Assembly: GCA_964434165.1 (NCBI GenBank)
Contig: CAYSUS010000093.1
Location: 1 to 29,207 of the forward strand
Length of the DNA: 29,207 nucleotides
Direction: 5' to 3'
Source of the DNA: CAYSUS01 sp964434165
GTDB taxonomy: Bacteria; Planctomycetota; Planctomycetia; Pirellulales; Thermoguttaceae
The notes below the pieces were generated by a model. It did not search any database, was not told the DNA's origin, and worked only from the letters and a program-made list of their open reading frames with translations. Of this stretch, positions 7,700-15,360 are shown piece by piece. The position numbers were made by a program, and so were the translations under genes. Each line of letters begins with the position of its first letter. Within the stretch, counting starts at the first letter, position 1.

Positions 7700-8133
7700 G
7701 TGCGCCCCGCCCTCCAGCGCGCTGCCCACCAGGGCTTTGACGACCAGGGAGTAGTAGGTGTGGACGGCGAAAAGCAGCTCAGCGGGACGTCCGAGGCACG
7801 TGTTCACGCCGAAAAGCCTTGCCAGAATGGCGGCCCCGCGGTCCTCGCGGTCCAGGTCGTGACCGGTGGCCGTACCGAGCAGTGTACGCCAACGGGCGAA
7901 AGCCGGACCGACCGATGAGGATCGCGCTTCAAGGATCGCCTCGCACAGCGTCGCCACCCCGCGTCGGGCGATCGCTGATCGGGGGCCGAACAAGGCGGCA
8001 AGGCCGCGCGCGTCCGACCTGGGCGGCTGCGCGCTCGAGGCCAAACGGGCCGGGCGCCGCATAGGCGATCCTTCCGTGCTCCCGTGACCAAAGACCGGGC
8101 GCTGACTGCTGGAGTCAGGTCACGTCTGGTCGG

Positions 8134-8163
8134 AGCCTACCACAAGAGGCAGCCCGTTGAAAA
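8134..8163 (-). promoter_or_regulatory. Possible promoter for the methyltransferase gene
   Basis: On the minus strand, TTTTCA (8163 to 8158), an 18-bp spacer and TAGGCT (8139 to 8134), about 70 nt before the ATG at 8062. Both boxes are only fair matches (four of six). Confidence 0.3.
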
Positions 8164-8200
8164 GCCGGGCCGCGTGGCCAGAGCCGCCGCAAGGGGCGGC

Positions 8201-8245
8201 GAAAAAGAGCTAGCCGCGCACCCGAATCCCTTCGGGGCGCGGCTA
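8201..8245 (-). terminator. Rho-independent terminator of the Cys-rich secreted protein gene
   Basis: A 15-bp stem: tagccgcgc (8211-8219) pairs with gcgcggcta (8237-8245), and cccgaa (8221-8226) pairs with ttcggg (8231-8236), with one bulged base and the 4-nt loop tccc. Read on the minus strand the hairpin is followed by gctcttttt (8210 to 8202), a T-tract. It lies 75 nt past the stop at 8320, the right place and direction. Confidence 0.75.
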
Positions 8246-8319
8246 CTACCGGGAGGAAAACACTTGATTTGCAGGCCGAGCGACTGACGGGCAGCCGCCG
8301 ACAAACGAGCGCTAACGGC

Positions 8320-8811
8320 TCACGACTCCTTCTTGTCTTCCTTCTTCTCGATCTTGAAGCCGTTTTCGAATCCCTTGCCGAAAACCATGTTCACCCGATC
8401 CGCGGACTCGGCTTGGGTGATCTTGCCGATGCAGCCGCCGCAGCAGAAGGCGACGTTCACGCCTCCGATCTCCGCCGTCTTGTCCTTGTCGAAATCGCGG
8501 CCGGTTAACGGGCAAGCCACCTGCTTCGCTTGGTCGGTGGCGACCAACTGCCGGTTGGCCTTGGCGGCATACTTCTCCGTCTTCTCCTCGAACTCCTTCA
8601 AGCATCCCGAGCAAGCGAAATACACTTCGCCACCGCCGTACTCCGCGGACACCGACATATCGACCGCCTTCCCGCTGACCGGGCAGACGACCGTGCTCTG
8701 GCTCTTGCAGCAGGTATCGCCTTGGAAGCAGCACTTCTCACCAGCCACCGCCGGTTGTCCCATGGCAATCGCCGCCACGACAACCAGACAGGAAAGCATG
8801 CTCAGCTTCAT
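8320..8811 (-). CDS. Secreted Cys-rich protein with two YHS/TRASH-like metal-binding repeats
   Basis: 163 residues with a signal peptide (MKLSMLSCLVVVAAIAMGQPAVA, likely cut near 23). The mature part has paired cysteines at 27-28 and 34-35, then two similar units: CPVSGK (43-48) with ACSGC (66-70), and CPLTGR (100-105) with CCGGC (123-127). A CP-x-[ST]-G segment followed some 25 residues later by a Cys cluster after an aromatic strand is how YHS/TRASH-like metal-binding domains look. Such domains bind soft or transition metals in sensing or trafficking. The tail is Lys/Glu rich. The start is supported by GGGAGG 11 nt upstream. No transporter or regulator is adjacent, so the metal is unknown. 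Confidence 0.75.
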   Translation of the reverse strand: MKLSMLSCLVVVAAIAMGQPAVAGEKCCFQGDTCCKSQSTVVCPVSGKAVDMSVSAEYGGGEVYFACSGCLKEFEEKTEKYAAKANRQLVATDQAKQVACPLTGRDFDKDKTAEIGGVNVAFCCGGCIGKITQAESADRVNMVFGKGFENGFKIEKKEDKKES

Positions 8812-9339
8812 TCTTCAACTCCCTCCCCCTGTAAGTACCCGACCAATTCAGCCCGCGGGGACCACGACGCCCCGTCGCTCCCCGGCCGAATTCTTCGCTC
8901 CCGCATCCGCCGGTCAAGCGACCGGCCGGCTACGCGCTCGTCGAGAATGGTGATCTATCCGATAGTGCTTGAGCGAATCGGCCGCGAACCGGCGACAACC
9001 CGACCGCGCCTGAGATACGGCCAATCCTCCCGGCGTCGAAGCCGACCCTCTCCCCCCTTTTGCGAGCACTGATGGACACTTTCTTCGGTGGCCGAATCTA
9101 GCTCACCACACCGGGCCCCAGGGAACAATTACCTCGAAGGCGATCATTCGACGCGAGCCACGCCATCGGTCGGCCGTCCCGCATCTCACCCCTCTCAGGG
9201 GCTTGTCGGGCCGGGGCCAATGGTGTCTGATGTCGGGGGCAGCGAAGAAGTCAAGCGCGCCCTTCCGGCCGCTCAGGCGTTGATTCCTCGTCCCTCGAGT
9301 CCTCCCGTACTCAACACGCTTGTCGAAGGAGACCGTGCC
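8812..9339. other. Intergenic region without a supported gene
   Basis: About 530 bp between the minus-strand Cys-rich protein gene and the plus-strand DUF1559 gene, so it should hold two divergent promoters. I see no convincing -35/-10 pair. An in-frame ATG at 9088 would extend the DUF1559 protein by 84 residues of disordered, non-conserved sequence; the pseudopilin N-terminus argues against it. Confidence 0.5.
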
Positions 9340-10356
9340 ATGTTGTTGCGCCCCCTGCGCTGCGGGCTGACGCTGATCGAGCTGGTCGTCGTCCTGGCCA
9401 TCCTCGGCCTCCTTATCGCTCTGCTCCTGCCTGCGTTGCAGGCAGCCCGCGAGGCCGCCCGGCGTGCCCAGTGCTCGAACAACCTGAAACAGATTGGGCT
9501 GGCCATGCACAACTATCACGCCGCGTTGGGGTGCCTGCCGGCCTCGAGCGCGCAACCGATGCTCACGGCCAAGGCCCCGGCGCCCGGCTCGAGTCACAGG
9601 AACGGAAAGGGCGCCGGCTTCAGTTGGCGCGTGCCCGTCCTGCCGTTTATCGAGCAGCAGGCCCTCTACGACCGCTTCGATCTGGAGAGCTGGCCGTACG
9701 ACGGTTCGGAGTCGCACAAGCAGGCGGCGGCCACGAAGATCGAGGTCTACGTCTGTCCCAGCTACGCCGGGCCCACGCACTCGACCGCGCCCGAATACGC
9801 GGAGCAGTCGCAGGCGGTTAGCAACTACGTGGCCGTCGGCGCGTCGCACGCGGCCAGCCTCTACGGCGAGGAGAAGCAGCCGGTCGGCGGTGGGAAGCAT
9901 CCCAACGGGCTGATCTATCCGGGATCGGAGGTCACCATCCGACAGGCCAAGGACGGCCTGTCCAACACGATGGTGTTCTGCGAGTCGAGGGAGGAGAGCT
10001 ACGCCGCCTGGCTCGATGGCACCACGGCCGCGGTGGTCGCGCTGGCCGAGGAGACCAGGCCGCGGTTCGAGCGCGCCGGCGGCGAAACAAGCCCGTTCCA
10101 GCCGGTGGCCGGCGTGGCGGCGGCGATCAATTACGGCGATCCCGAGGCCCAGCCGGCCAAGGCGTATCTGCCGGCGGACCGCCACTCGGGCAAGGAGGTT
10201 TGGCGGTTCGGCCCAGCGAGCCGCCACCCGGGCGTGGTCAATCATGGGTTCGGCGACGGCGCGGTGCGGTCGATCGCCGAGACGATCGACCCGAAGGTGT
10301 ACATGGCCCTGGCCACCCGCGCGGGCGGGGAGGTTATCCGCGGCCAGGATTTCTGA
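9340..10356 (+). CDS. DUF1559 pseudopilin-like protein (H-x9-DG type)
   Basis: 338 residues. The N-terminus is a type IV pilin/pseudopilin signal: short basic leader, then G9 followed by LTLIE with Glu14 (mature E5) and a long hydrophobic helix VVVLAILGLLIALLLPALQAA. Next come AAREAARRAQCSNNLKQIGLAMHNYH, the family's hallmark helix, and a beta-rich domain. The C-terminal HPGVVNHGFGDG (296-307) is the H-x9-DG motif. DUF1559 proteins are hugely expanded in planctomycetes; prepilin peptidase processing and an envelope location are expected, but their role is not established. ATG 9340 has GAAGGAG 8 nt upstream. No pilus assembly gene is nearby, so this is a stand-alone copy. Confidence 0.92.
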   Translation: MLLRPLRCGLTLIELVVVLAILGLLIALLLPALQAAREAARRAQCSNNLKQIGLAMHNYHAALGCLPASSAQPMLTAKAPAPGSSHRNGKGAGFSWRVPVLPFIEQQALYDRFDLESWPYDGSESHKQAAATKIEVYVCPSYAGPTHSTAPEYAEQSQAVSNYVAVGASHAASLYGEEKQPVGGGKHPNGLIYPGSEVTIRQAKDGLSNTMVFCESREESYAAWLDGTTAAVVALAEETRPRFERAGGETSPFQPVAGVAAAINYGDPEAQPAKAYLPADRHSGKEVWRFGPASRHPGVVNHGFGDGAVRSIAETIDPKVYMALATRAGGEVIRGQDF

Positions 10357-10375
10357 GCGACACCGCGAGGCACAG

Positions 10376-10406
10376 GACTTCCGAAGCCCTAGAGACTCCG
10401 GAAGTC
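10376..10406. terminator. Hairpin between convergent genes; copy 2 of the dispersed element
   Basis: gacttccg (10376-10383) and cggaagtc (10399-10406) form an 8-bp stem with a 15-nt loop in the 63-bp gap between the stops at 10356 (plus) and 10420 (minus). It could end transcription both ways, although no long T-tract is present. The first 30 bases are the second copy of the element at 5292-5321. Confidence 0.45.
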
Positions 10407-10419
10407 TGTTCGCAACGAC

Positions 10420-12207
10420 TCAGGGGCTCGGCAGGTCGATCGGCTGTCCGTCGTTGTGCTGGATCATCCACGAGAGCATGTCAGAATCCACGTCGACTGC
10501 GACGGCCTGCACGTGCCCGTCCATGAACAAGGCCAGGAAGTGGTTCTCCGGCAGCTTGCCTAGGGAGGAGAGCGGGGCCTGTTTGTTGAAAGGGATGTCC
10601 TCCGGTTTCGTCCAGGGAACGGCCTTGTCGGGTCCGGCCTCCACGCACATGATCGTGTTCGAGGAGCCATCGCGGATGTCGGCCATCGTTGGGCCTTTCT
10701 CTCCGCCGAACGGCACGCCCTCGCCGGTGAGCACCACGATCGACGTCTTGCCCTGCTCGACGCCCTCGCACTTGTAGATGTCGGGCATCTGCTGAGCCAG
10801 CTTCAGGTTGTGCTCGCTGTCCCAGGGCTCGTCGAGGTGGAATTGCTCATAGAGCCCGCCTTGCTCCAGGTAGGGCAGAATCGCCACGCGCCAGCTCAGC
10901 AGCGGTTTGCCGTCCTTGTCCCGAGTCGCAGCCGGAGGAAAGGCGCGGAACGAGTCGTGGTAGTTGTGCATCGCCAGGCCGATCTGCCTGAGGTCGTATA
11001 TTCGACGGGCCCGTCTAGCCGCCTGCTGCGCCTCCTCAATGGCCGGGGCCATGGTCTCGGCCAGCGTGTCCATGCCCGCGGGCCGGGTCACCGACACGGT
11101 GACGGTCGCTCCGTCGCGCGCGACTTTGACGGCGCGGACGACCTCGTCGGTCATCTTCACCACCGGCTCGCCGGCGGGTCCGGCCTGTTCGGCCATTTCG
11201 GTGCGGAACTGCTGATAGGCCGCCTGGCCCATGCCGACCAGGGCCAGGGCCATGTTCTCGACTTTCTCGGCGGCCTCGGGGTCCTTGCCCTGGATGATCA
11301 GGCGCACGGACTCCGCCCCGGTCAGGCTGAGGGTCGCGACCGCGGTCTCAGCGAGATCCGCCACGCCCAGCGCCGTCAACACCTGTGGCGGCGCCTCTCC
11401 CTCCCCCTCCTCGGCCAGGCGCTTGGCCAAGTCGCGAATCGGTTCGATCACGGCCACCGCATACGCGTCGGCGGCCGGGTCCACGGTCTTGAGCTTGGCG
11501 GCAAGCGGCGAGGTTCCGCCCTTGCCCTGGCTCATTCGCTTGACGGGCTCTTCTTCGCCCATGATGACCCATCCGCCGCCCACGTCCGCCGCCGCAAACT
11601 CCATGCGTGGTCCCCTCATCTCGACGCCCTCGGGCAGGGGAGGAGGGACTTCCGTGTAGATCGGCCTTCCTAGATGCTCGCCCTTCATGAAGCCGCCCCA
11701 GAGCTTCTTGAGGGTCGGCTCGATATCGGCTGGGTCCGCGAACCGAACGATGCCGATCGGCCGGTTGACGCCGCGGCCCTGAGGGGGGCGCATCAGAAGC
11801 ACGGCCCGTTCCAGGAGCATCGGGTCGAATCCCATGTCCCTTTGCAGGGGCTCCAGCATCATCGCCAGCGGCAGCCCCTTCAGGACGGGCGACTGAAGGA
11901 TCTCGCGAGGCTTGATCACGCCGGCCGCGAAGTACTCGTCGGTCACAAACGGGAGGAAGCTGGTCGCGGGCTCGAGGGTGGCCGGATCGGTCCGCCCCGG
12001 CGGCGTCTCGGTCTTGGCCACGCCCGAGGGAAGCGGCGGCGACTGTTCGTCCTTCTTGTCCTTCGCTCCGTCTGCCTGCGCCTGCTTCGTGCCGGAGTCT
12101 TTGTCCTTGGTGCCCTTCGAATCCTTGTAGTCCTTCGGCGTCCCGCCGCATCCCACGGCCAGCGCGAGAATCGCCGACCACCACCATCGTGCCAAGGCTG
12201 ATCGCAT
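10420..12207 (-). CDS. Lipoprotein with C-terminal DUF1559-like domain lacking the pilin helix
   Basis: 595 residues. A lipoprotein signal peptide (hydrophobic WWWSAILALAVGC, lipidated Cys20) is followed by a Lys/Asp-rich linker (about 23-62). Residues 70-390 are unassigned, with alternating strands and helices and the text VIKPREILQSPVLKGLP. From about 395 to the end is DUF1559-like sequence: ARRARRIYDLRQIGLAMHNYH, AILPYLEQGGLYEQF, DGSSNTIMCVE and MDGHVQAV. The pilin N-terminal helix is replaced by this lipidated module, and the closing motif is shortened (a His six residues before Asp-Gly instead of nine). The start at 12207 is favoured by the lipobox and by GAGGTGG just upstream. It is probably anchored in a membrane facing away from the cytoplasm. 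Function unknown. Confidence 0.85.
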   Translation of the reverse strand: MRSALARWWWSAILALAVGCGGTPKDYKDSKGTKDKDSGTKQAQADGAKDKKDEQSPPLPSGVAKTETPPGRTDPATLEPATSFLPFVTDEYFAAGVIKPREILQSPVLKGLPLAMMLEPLQRDMGFDPMLLERAVLLMRPPQGRGVNRPIGIVRFADPADIEPTLKKLWGGFMKGEHLGRPIYTEVPPPLPEGVEMRGPRMEFAAADVGGGWVIMGEEEPVKRMSQGKGGTSPLAAKLKTVDPAADAYAVAVIEPIRDLAKRLAEEGEGEAPPQVLTALGVADLAETAVATLSLTGAESVRLIIQGKDPEAAEKVENMALALVGMGQAAYQQFRTEMAEQAGPAGEPVVKMTDEVVRAVKVARDGATVTVSVTRPAGMDTLAETMAPAIEEAQQAARRARRIYDLRQIGLAMHNYHDSFRAFPPAATRDKDGKPLLSWRVAILPYLEQGGLYEQFHLDEPWDSEHNLKLAQQMPDIYKCEGVEQGKTSIVVLTGEGVPFGGEKGPTMADIRDGSSNTIMCVEAGPDKAVPWTKPEDIPFNKQAPLSSLGKLPENHFLALFMDGHVQAVAVDVDSDMLSWMIQHNDGQPIDLPSP

Positions 12208-12283
12208 CTTCCACCTCACCAGCGAATAAAAGAGGAGATTCAGTTCACCGTCGCCCGTCACGGCCCGGCCGCGCGTGCGGGCC

Positions 12284-12311
12284 ATTGTAGCGAAGCCCGG
12301 ACCACCCGCAA
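12284..12311 (-). promoter_or_regulatory. Predicted promoter for the DUF1559-like lipoprotein gene
   Basis: On the minus strand, TTGCGG (12311 to 12306), a 16-bp spacer and TACAAT (12289 to 12284), about 75 nt before the start at 12207. TACAAT matches five of six -10 positions. The gap 12208-12574 separates two divergent genes and otherwise holds no supported gene. Confidence 0.45.
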
Positions 12312-12479
12312 GCAACGCGGCCAGGTTCGGAAACGCCGGAAGCCTCAAGAGCGCACCGTGGGCGTGCCAACGGATCCCCTTGCGGATCGGCCGGCGGGAT
12401 CGCGGGAACCTCGGGAGAGGGTGCCCGCGCCGCGTGGAGGCTTGCCGTGCGCAGCCGCGGCGTGGCAAACCCGCTCGCC

Positions 12480-12508
12480 TTGTTGCACGCCGCGGGCGAA
12501 ACTACGAT
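12480..12508 (+). promoter_or_regulatory. Predicted promoter of the five-gene module
   Basis: TTGTTG (12480-12485), a 17-bp spacer and TACGAT (12503-12508), with an inferred start near 12515 and a leader of about 60 nt before the ATG at 12575. Placed by eye; moderate match. Confidence 0.35.
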
Positions 12509-12574
12509 GAGGGGCGCGCTGGGCGCCCCGCAGCGTCTTCGGCACCCCGGTTCCCCCACATCGCCACCGCCTCC

Positions 12575-13330
12575 ATGGATCCCGGTCGCTTTCGCAAGCG
12601 GTTTCTCACGCGTCTGGTCGCATCACCGTGGGTGGGCGTGCCTGCGGGGCTGGGACTGGCCTCGCTGGGTCTGGGGATCGTGCTTGGCCATCCGTTGGGG
12701 TTCTTTGGCTTCATGGGCGTGGTGGGGATTCTGCTGGGCGTGGGCATGGGGGCTACCCGGTGGGTACTTGGCTACGACCAGATCGCGCGCCAGGCCTTCG
12801 AGGAGGTCCTCAGCGAGACCGAGCGGAGCCACTACGCCTTTCTCGACGGCCTGGAGAAGCGGCTCCACGGCGATGGCGACCCGCGGACCATCGCCAGCGT
12901 GCGGGATTTGCGCAAGATATACCGACGACTGGAGCGGGCGGGAATGGTCGGCGAGGGCGGCAGCGGCGAGCTGCTTCCGGAAATCCGCGATCACTCGGTC
13001 GAATTGTACGAGTCCTGCGTCGAATCGCTTGAGAGAACGCTCGCCTTTTGGAACGCCGCGCAGGAGATGGCCACGCGCGAGGCCCGCGAGAAGCTCCTCC
13101 GATCCCGCGAGGAGCTGCTGGCGGAGATCCGGCAGAGCATCCACCATCTGGGGGCGACGCTCGATCACCTCCAGACCGCGGCCCTCCAGAGCGAGCGACC
13201 AGGGCAGGAGCTCTCGGAGATGCGCCGCGAGCTGGAAATGGGTCTGGAGGTCGCCCGGCGTGTCTCCAGCCGCATGGATCAGTTGGAGCGGGGGGTTCGC
13301 GAGGGCGAGCCCGAGCCTTCGGGGCCCTAA
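12575..13330 (+). CDS. Two-TM membrane protein with cytoplasmic coiled coil (module gene 1)
   Basis: 251 residues. After a basic N-terminus (MDPGRFRKRFLTRL) come two close hydrophobic segments, about 15-37 (WVGVPAGLGLASLGLGIVLG) and 41-62 (GFFGFMGVVGILLGVGMGA), separated by a short turn. The remaining 190 residues are charged helices with heptad-like spacing, including ELLAEIRQSIHHLGATLDHL and a final helix rich in Glu/Arg. The layout (two TM helices then a long helical tail) recalls XpaC-type proteins found beside TelA and vWA genes in Gram-positive stress clusters, but I cannot show homology. First gene of a co-directional run; the helical part could dock the PspA-like product. The ATG at 12575 is taken because upstream sequence in frame is compositionally random. 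Confidence 0.75.
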   Translation: MDPGRFRKRFLTRLVASPWVGVPAGLGLASLGLGIVLGHPLGFFGFMGVVGILLGVGMGATRWVLGYDQIARQAFEEVLSETERSHYAFLDGLEKRLHGDGDPRTIASVRDLRKIYRRLERAGMVGEGGSGELLPEIRDHSVELYESCVESLERTLAFWNAAQEMATREAREKLLRSREELLAEIRQSIHHLGATLDHLQTAALQSERPGQELSEMRRELEMGLEVARRVSSRMDQLERGVREGEPEPSGP

Positions 13331-13352
13331 CGAAGCGATAACCCGCGCCTGA

Positions 13353-13381
13353 TTGTCATGTTGGCCGGGCTGACCTAGGAT
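13353..13381 (+). promoter_or_regulatory. Predicted internal promoter before the SBP-vWA gene
   Basis: TTGTCA (13353-13358), a 17-bp spacer and TAGGAT (13376-13381): five of six and four of six matches. It sits in the 112-bp gap after module gene 1, giving a leader of about 55 nt, so genes 2-5 could be expressed without gene 1. Confidence 0.5.
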
Positions 13382-13442
13382 ACCGGTATGGGGGGACGCA
13401 GGTCGCCCCGGAAAGCCGGCCTCTGTTCGCAGGCGAGAGATT

Positions 13443-15170
13443 ATGGACAGGCAGACGCAGCGACTTCGGGCCCTTTCGGCGACCTTCTCCTACGGCTTGG
13501 TCGTTGCGGTCGCGGCTTGCCTTGGGGGCTGCGGCGGCGACTCCGGCGATCGAAAGGACCGATCATCGCCCCAGCCAGCCGCCCACGAGAAACCGGCGCC
13601 TCCCGGCTCTTTGGAGCTCGTCTTCCCTTACGGCTCCGAGAAGAAGCTCTGGGTGGACGCGGTCACCCAGGAGTTCAATGCGGCGGGGCACAAGAGCACC
13701 TCGGGAAAGCCGATCTACGTGCGCGCGATCCCGATGGGATCGGGCGAGACAAAGGACGAGGTGCTGGCCGGGCGCCTGAAGGCCCATCTCATCAGCCCGG
13801 CCTCGGCCGCGTTCATCGAGCTGGGCAACGCCGAGTCGAAGACCGCCACGGGCAAACCGCTGGTGGGCGAGACCGAGAATCTCGTGCTCTCGCCTGTGGT
13901 CATCGCCATGTGGAAGCCCATGGCCGAGAAGCTCGGTTGGGGCGAAAAACCGATTGGCTGGGCCGAGATCCTCCAGATGGCTTCCGACGCCGAAGGCTGG
14001 GCCCGGTACGACGCGCCGCAGTGGGGTAAGTTCAAGTTCGGCCACACCCACCCCCAGTACAGCAACAGCGGGCTGATCAGCCTGTTCGCCGAGGTGTACG
14101 CCGGGGCAGGCAAGGTGAGCGGGCTGACGCTCCAGGACGTGGCACGGCCCGAGGTCGGCGAGTTCCTCCGCCAGATCGAGCGGAGCGTGGTCCACTACGG
14201 CGAATCGACGGGGTTCTTCGGGCGCAAGATGTTCGCCGGAGGGCCGAGCTACTTGAGCGCGGCCGTGCTTTACGAGAGCATGGTCATCGAGTCCTATGAA
14301 TCAGAGCACGAACTGCCCTTCCCCGTCGTGGCGATCTATCCGAAGGAAGGGACGTTCTGGAGCGATCACCCGGCGGGCGTGGTGGAGCGCGAGTGGGTGA
14401 CGCCCGAGCACCGCGACGCGGCCGAGAAGTACATTGCGTACCTTCTGGCCGAGCCGCAGCAGCGCCGGGCCATGGAGTTCGGCTTCCGTCCGGCCGACCT
14501 GAACGTGGCCCTCGGCGCCCCGATCAACGCGGCCCACGGCGTGGATCCCCAGCAGCCCAAGACCACGCTCGAGGTCCCCGCCCCGCCGGTCATGGAAGCG
14601 ATCATCGAGCTCTGGAAGAGGAACAAGAAGCACGCCAACGTGGTGCTCGTGCTCGACACGTCGGGCAGCATGCGCGGGGCGAAGATCGCCGGGGCCAAGG
14701 AGGGCGCCGCGGAGATGATCAACATGCTCGGCGACGAGGACCGGCTGTCCCTGCTGCCGTTCAACCACCAGGTGCGGTTCGCCAGCCAGGACTTGACGAT
14801 GGAGGCGGGCCGGCCCAGGGCCCTGGAGACGGTCGGAACGTATTTCGCCGACGGCGGCACCGCGCTTTACGACGCGATCGCCGCGGCCCACGGCCACTTG
14901 ATGCAGGACCCTACGCCGGACATGATCCAGGCGATCGTGGTCCTCTCCGACGGCGAGGACCGCAACAGCCGCACGAAGCTGCCGCAACTGCTGGAGACGG
15001 TCAAGACGGACAACGAGACACGCACCGTGAGGATCTTCACGATCGCCTACGGCTCGGAGGCCCGCCGGCAGATCCTGGACTCGATCTCCGACGCCACGGG
15101 GGCCAAGTCGTTCGAGGGATCGCCGGAGACGATCCGCAAGGTGTTCAAGGAGATCTCCACCTTCTTTTAG
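13443..15170 (+). CDS. Lipoprotein with solute-binding domain and vWA domain (module gene 2)
   Basis: 575 residues. A lipoprotein signal ends in LGGC (Cys30), and a disordered Pro-rich linker follows. Residues 56-370 form a periplasmic solute-binding domain (SBP_bac_11-like): VFPYGSEK (60-67), ISPAS, LSPVVIAMWK, the signature FGHTHPQYSNSGL (199-211) and GPSYLSAAVLYES (267-279). Residues 398-575 are a von Willebrand A domain with a complete MIDAS: DTSGSM (405-410), Thr473 in DGGTALYDA and Asp503 in LSDGED, suggesting metal-dependent binding of a protein partner. The product would be lipid-anchored and exposed outside the inner membrane. The family resembles SBP plus vWA proteins known in stress-associated neighbourhoods. 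No ABC permease or ATPase is adjacent, so uptake is unlikely. The ATG has only a weak GAGAG upstream. Confidence 0.88.
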   Translation: MDRQTQRLRALSATFSYGLVVAVAACLGGCGGDSGDRKDRSSPQPAAHEKPAPPGSLELVFPYGSEKKLWVDAVTQEFNAAGHKSTSGKPIYVRAIPMGSGETKDEVLAGRLKAHLISPASAAFIELGNAESKTATGKPLVGETENLVLSPVVIAMWKPMAEKLGWGEKPIGWAEILQMASDAEGWARYDAPQWGKFKFGHTHPQYSNSGLISLFAEVYAGAGKVSGLTLQDVARPEVGEFLRQIERSVVHYGESTGFFGRKMFAGGPSYLSAAVLYESMVIESYESEHELPFPVVAIYPKEGTFWSDHPAGVVEREWVTPEHRDAAEKYIAYLLAEPQQRRAMEFGFRPADLNVALGAPINAAHGVDPQQPKTTLEVPAPPVMEAIIELWKRNKKHANVVLVLDTSGSMRGAKIAGAKEGAAEMINMLGDEDRLSLLPFNHQVRFASQDLTMEAGRPRALETVGTYFADGGTALYDAIAAAHGHLMQDPTPDMIQAIVVLSDGEDRNSRTKLPQLLETVKTDNETRTVRIFTIAYGSEARRQILDSISDATGAKSFEGSPETIRKVFKEISTFF

Positions 15171-15360
15171 AAAGTAGAGACCACGCAGGCCGCGGAGGAC
15201 GAAGGAGGAACGTGGTCTTGATGGCGCTTCCGTGCGGCTTGGGGCGTTCTGAATTCGGCGATTTGGATTCGTTTCGGATTCCGTGCTTCGGATTTCGAGT
15301 TTGTCCGCGCCACGTTGGTGTTGGTGCAAGCCGTTAGGACGTAGAGATCTCGGACTTCCC
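15171..15360. repeat. Gap with an inverted repeat and a degenerate repetitive element
   Basis: Two repetitive-looking pieces separate module genes 2 and 3. First, agaccacg (15178-15185) and cgtggtct (15211-15218) can pair around 25 bases containing purine-rich gcggaggac/gaaggagg text. Second, 15248-15302 is built from repeated gattt/ggatt/cggatt strings (gaattcgg, tttcggattcc, cttcggatttcg), unlike the GC-rich flanks and like the attcgaaatccgaagca-type intergenic elements I associate with planctomycete genomes. No promoter pair is evident. Confidence 0.4.

Larger units (their letters stand above)
5676..8062 (-). pseudogene. N6-adenine DNA methyltransferase, frame split by an 11-bp duplication
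   Basis: The region encodes one methyltransferase in two frames. Residues 1-126 start at the ATG at 8062, with GGAAGGA 6 nt upstream. They include a helical segment ending LLFAVHTYYSLVVKAL, typical of the N-terminal domain of large Eco57I/type IIG-like methyltransferases. The frame is lost inside the perfect tandem repeat at 7678-7699. Deleting one 11-bp unit joins the upstream frame at HGRAPG directly to GERLEDLE of the downstream frame, giving 791 residues. In that protein DPACGSGTF (about 238-246) is the SAM loop and NPPW (334-337) the catalytic motif; a target-recognition region follows. No PD-(D/E)xK nuclease domain or neighbouring restriction gene is seen, so it looks solitary. The split could be mutation, slippage-based switching or an assembly error. 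Confidence 0.8.

Noticed and set aside
9088..9339. N-terminal extension of the first DUF1559 protein
   Set aside because: It would bury the prepilin signal 84 residues inside the protein; the ATG at 9340 has a good ribosome-binding site.
12345..12574. Coding extension upstream of module gene 1
   Set aside because: In-frame codons are open back to 12275 but the text is Arg/Pro-rich and would precede the TM segments with no signal; promoter boxes lie inside it.
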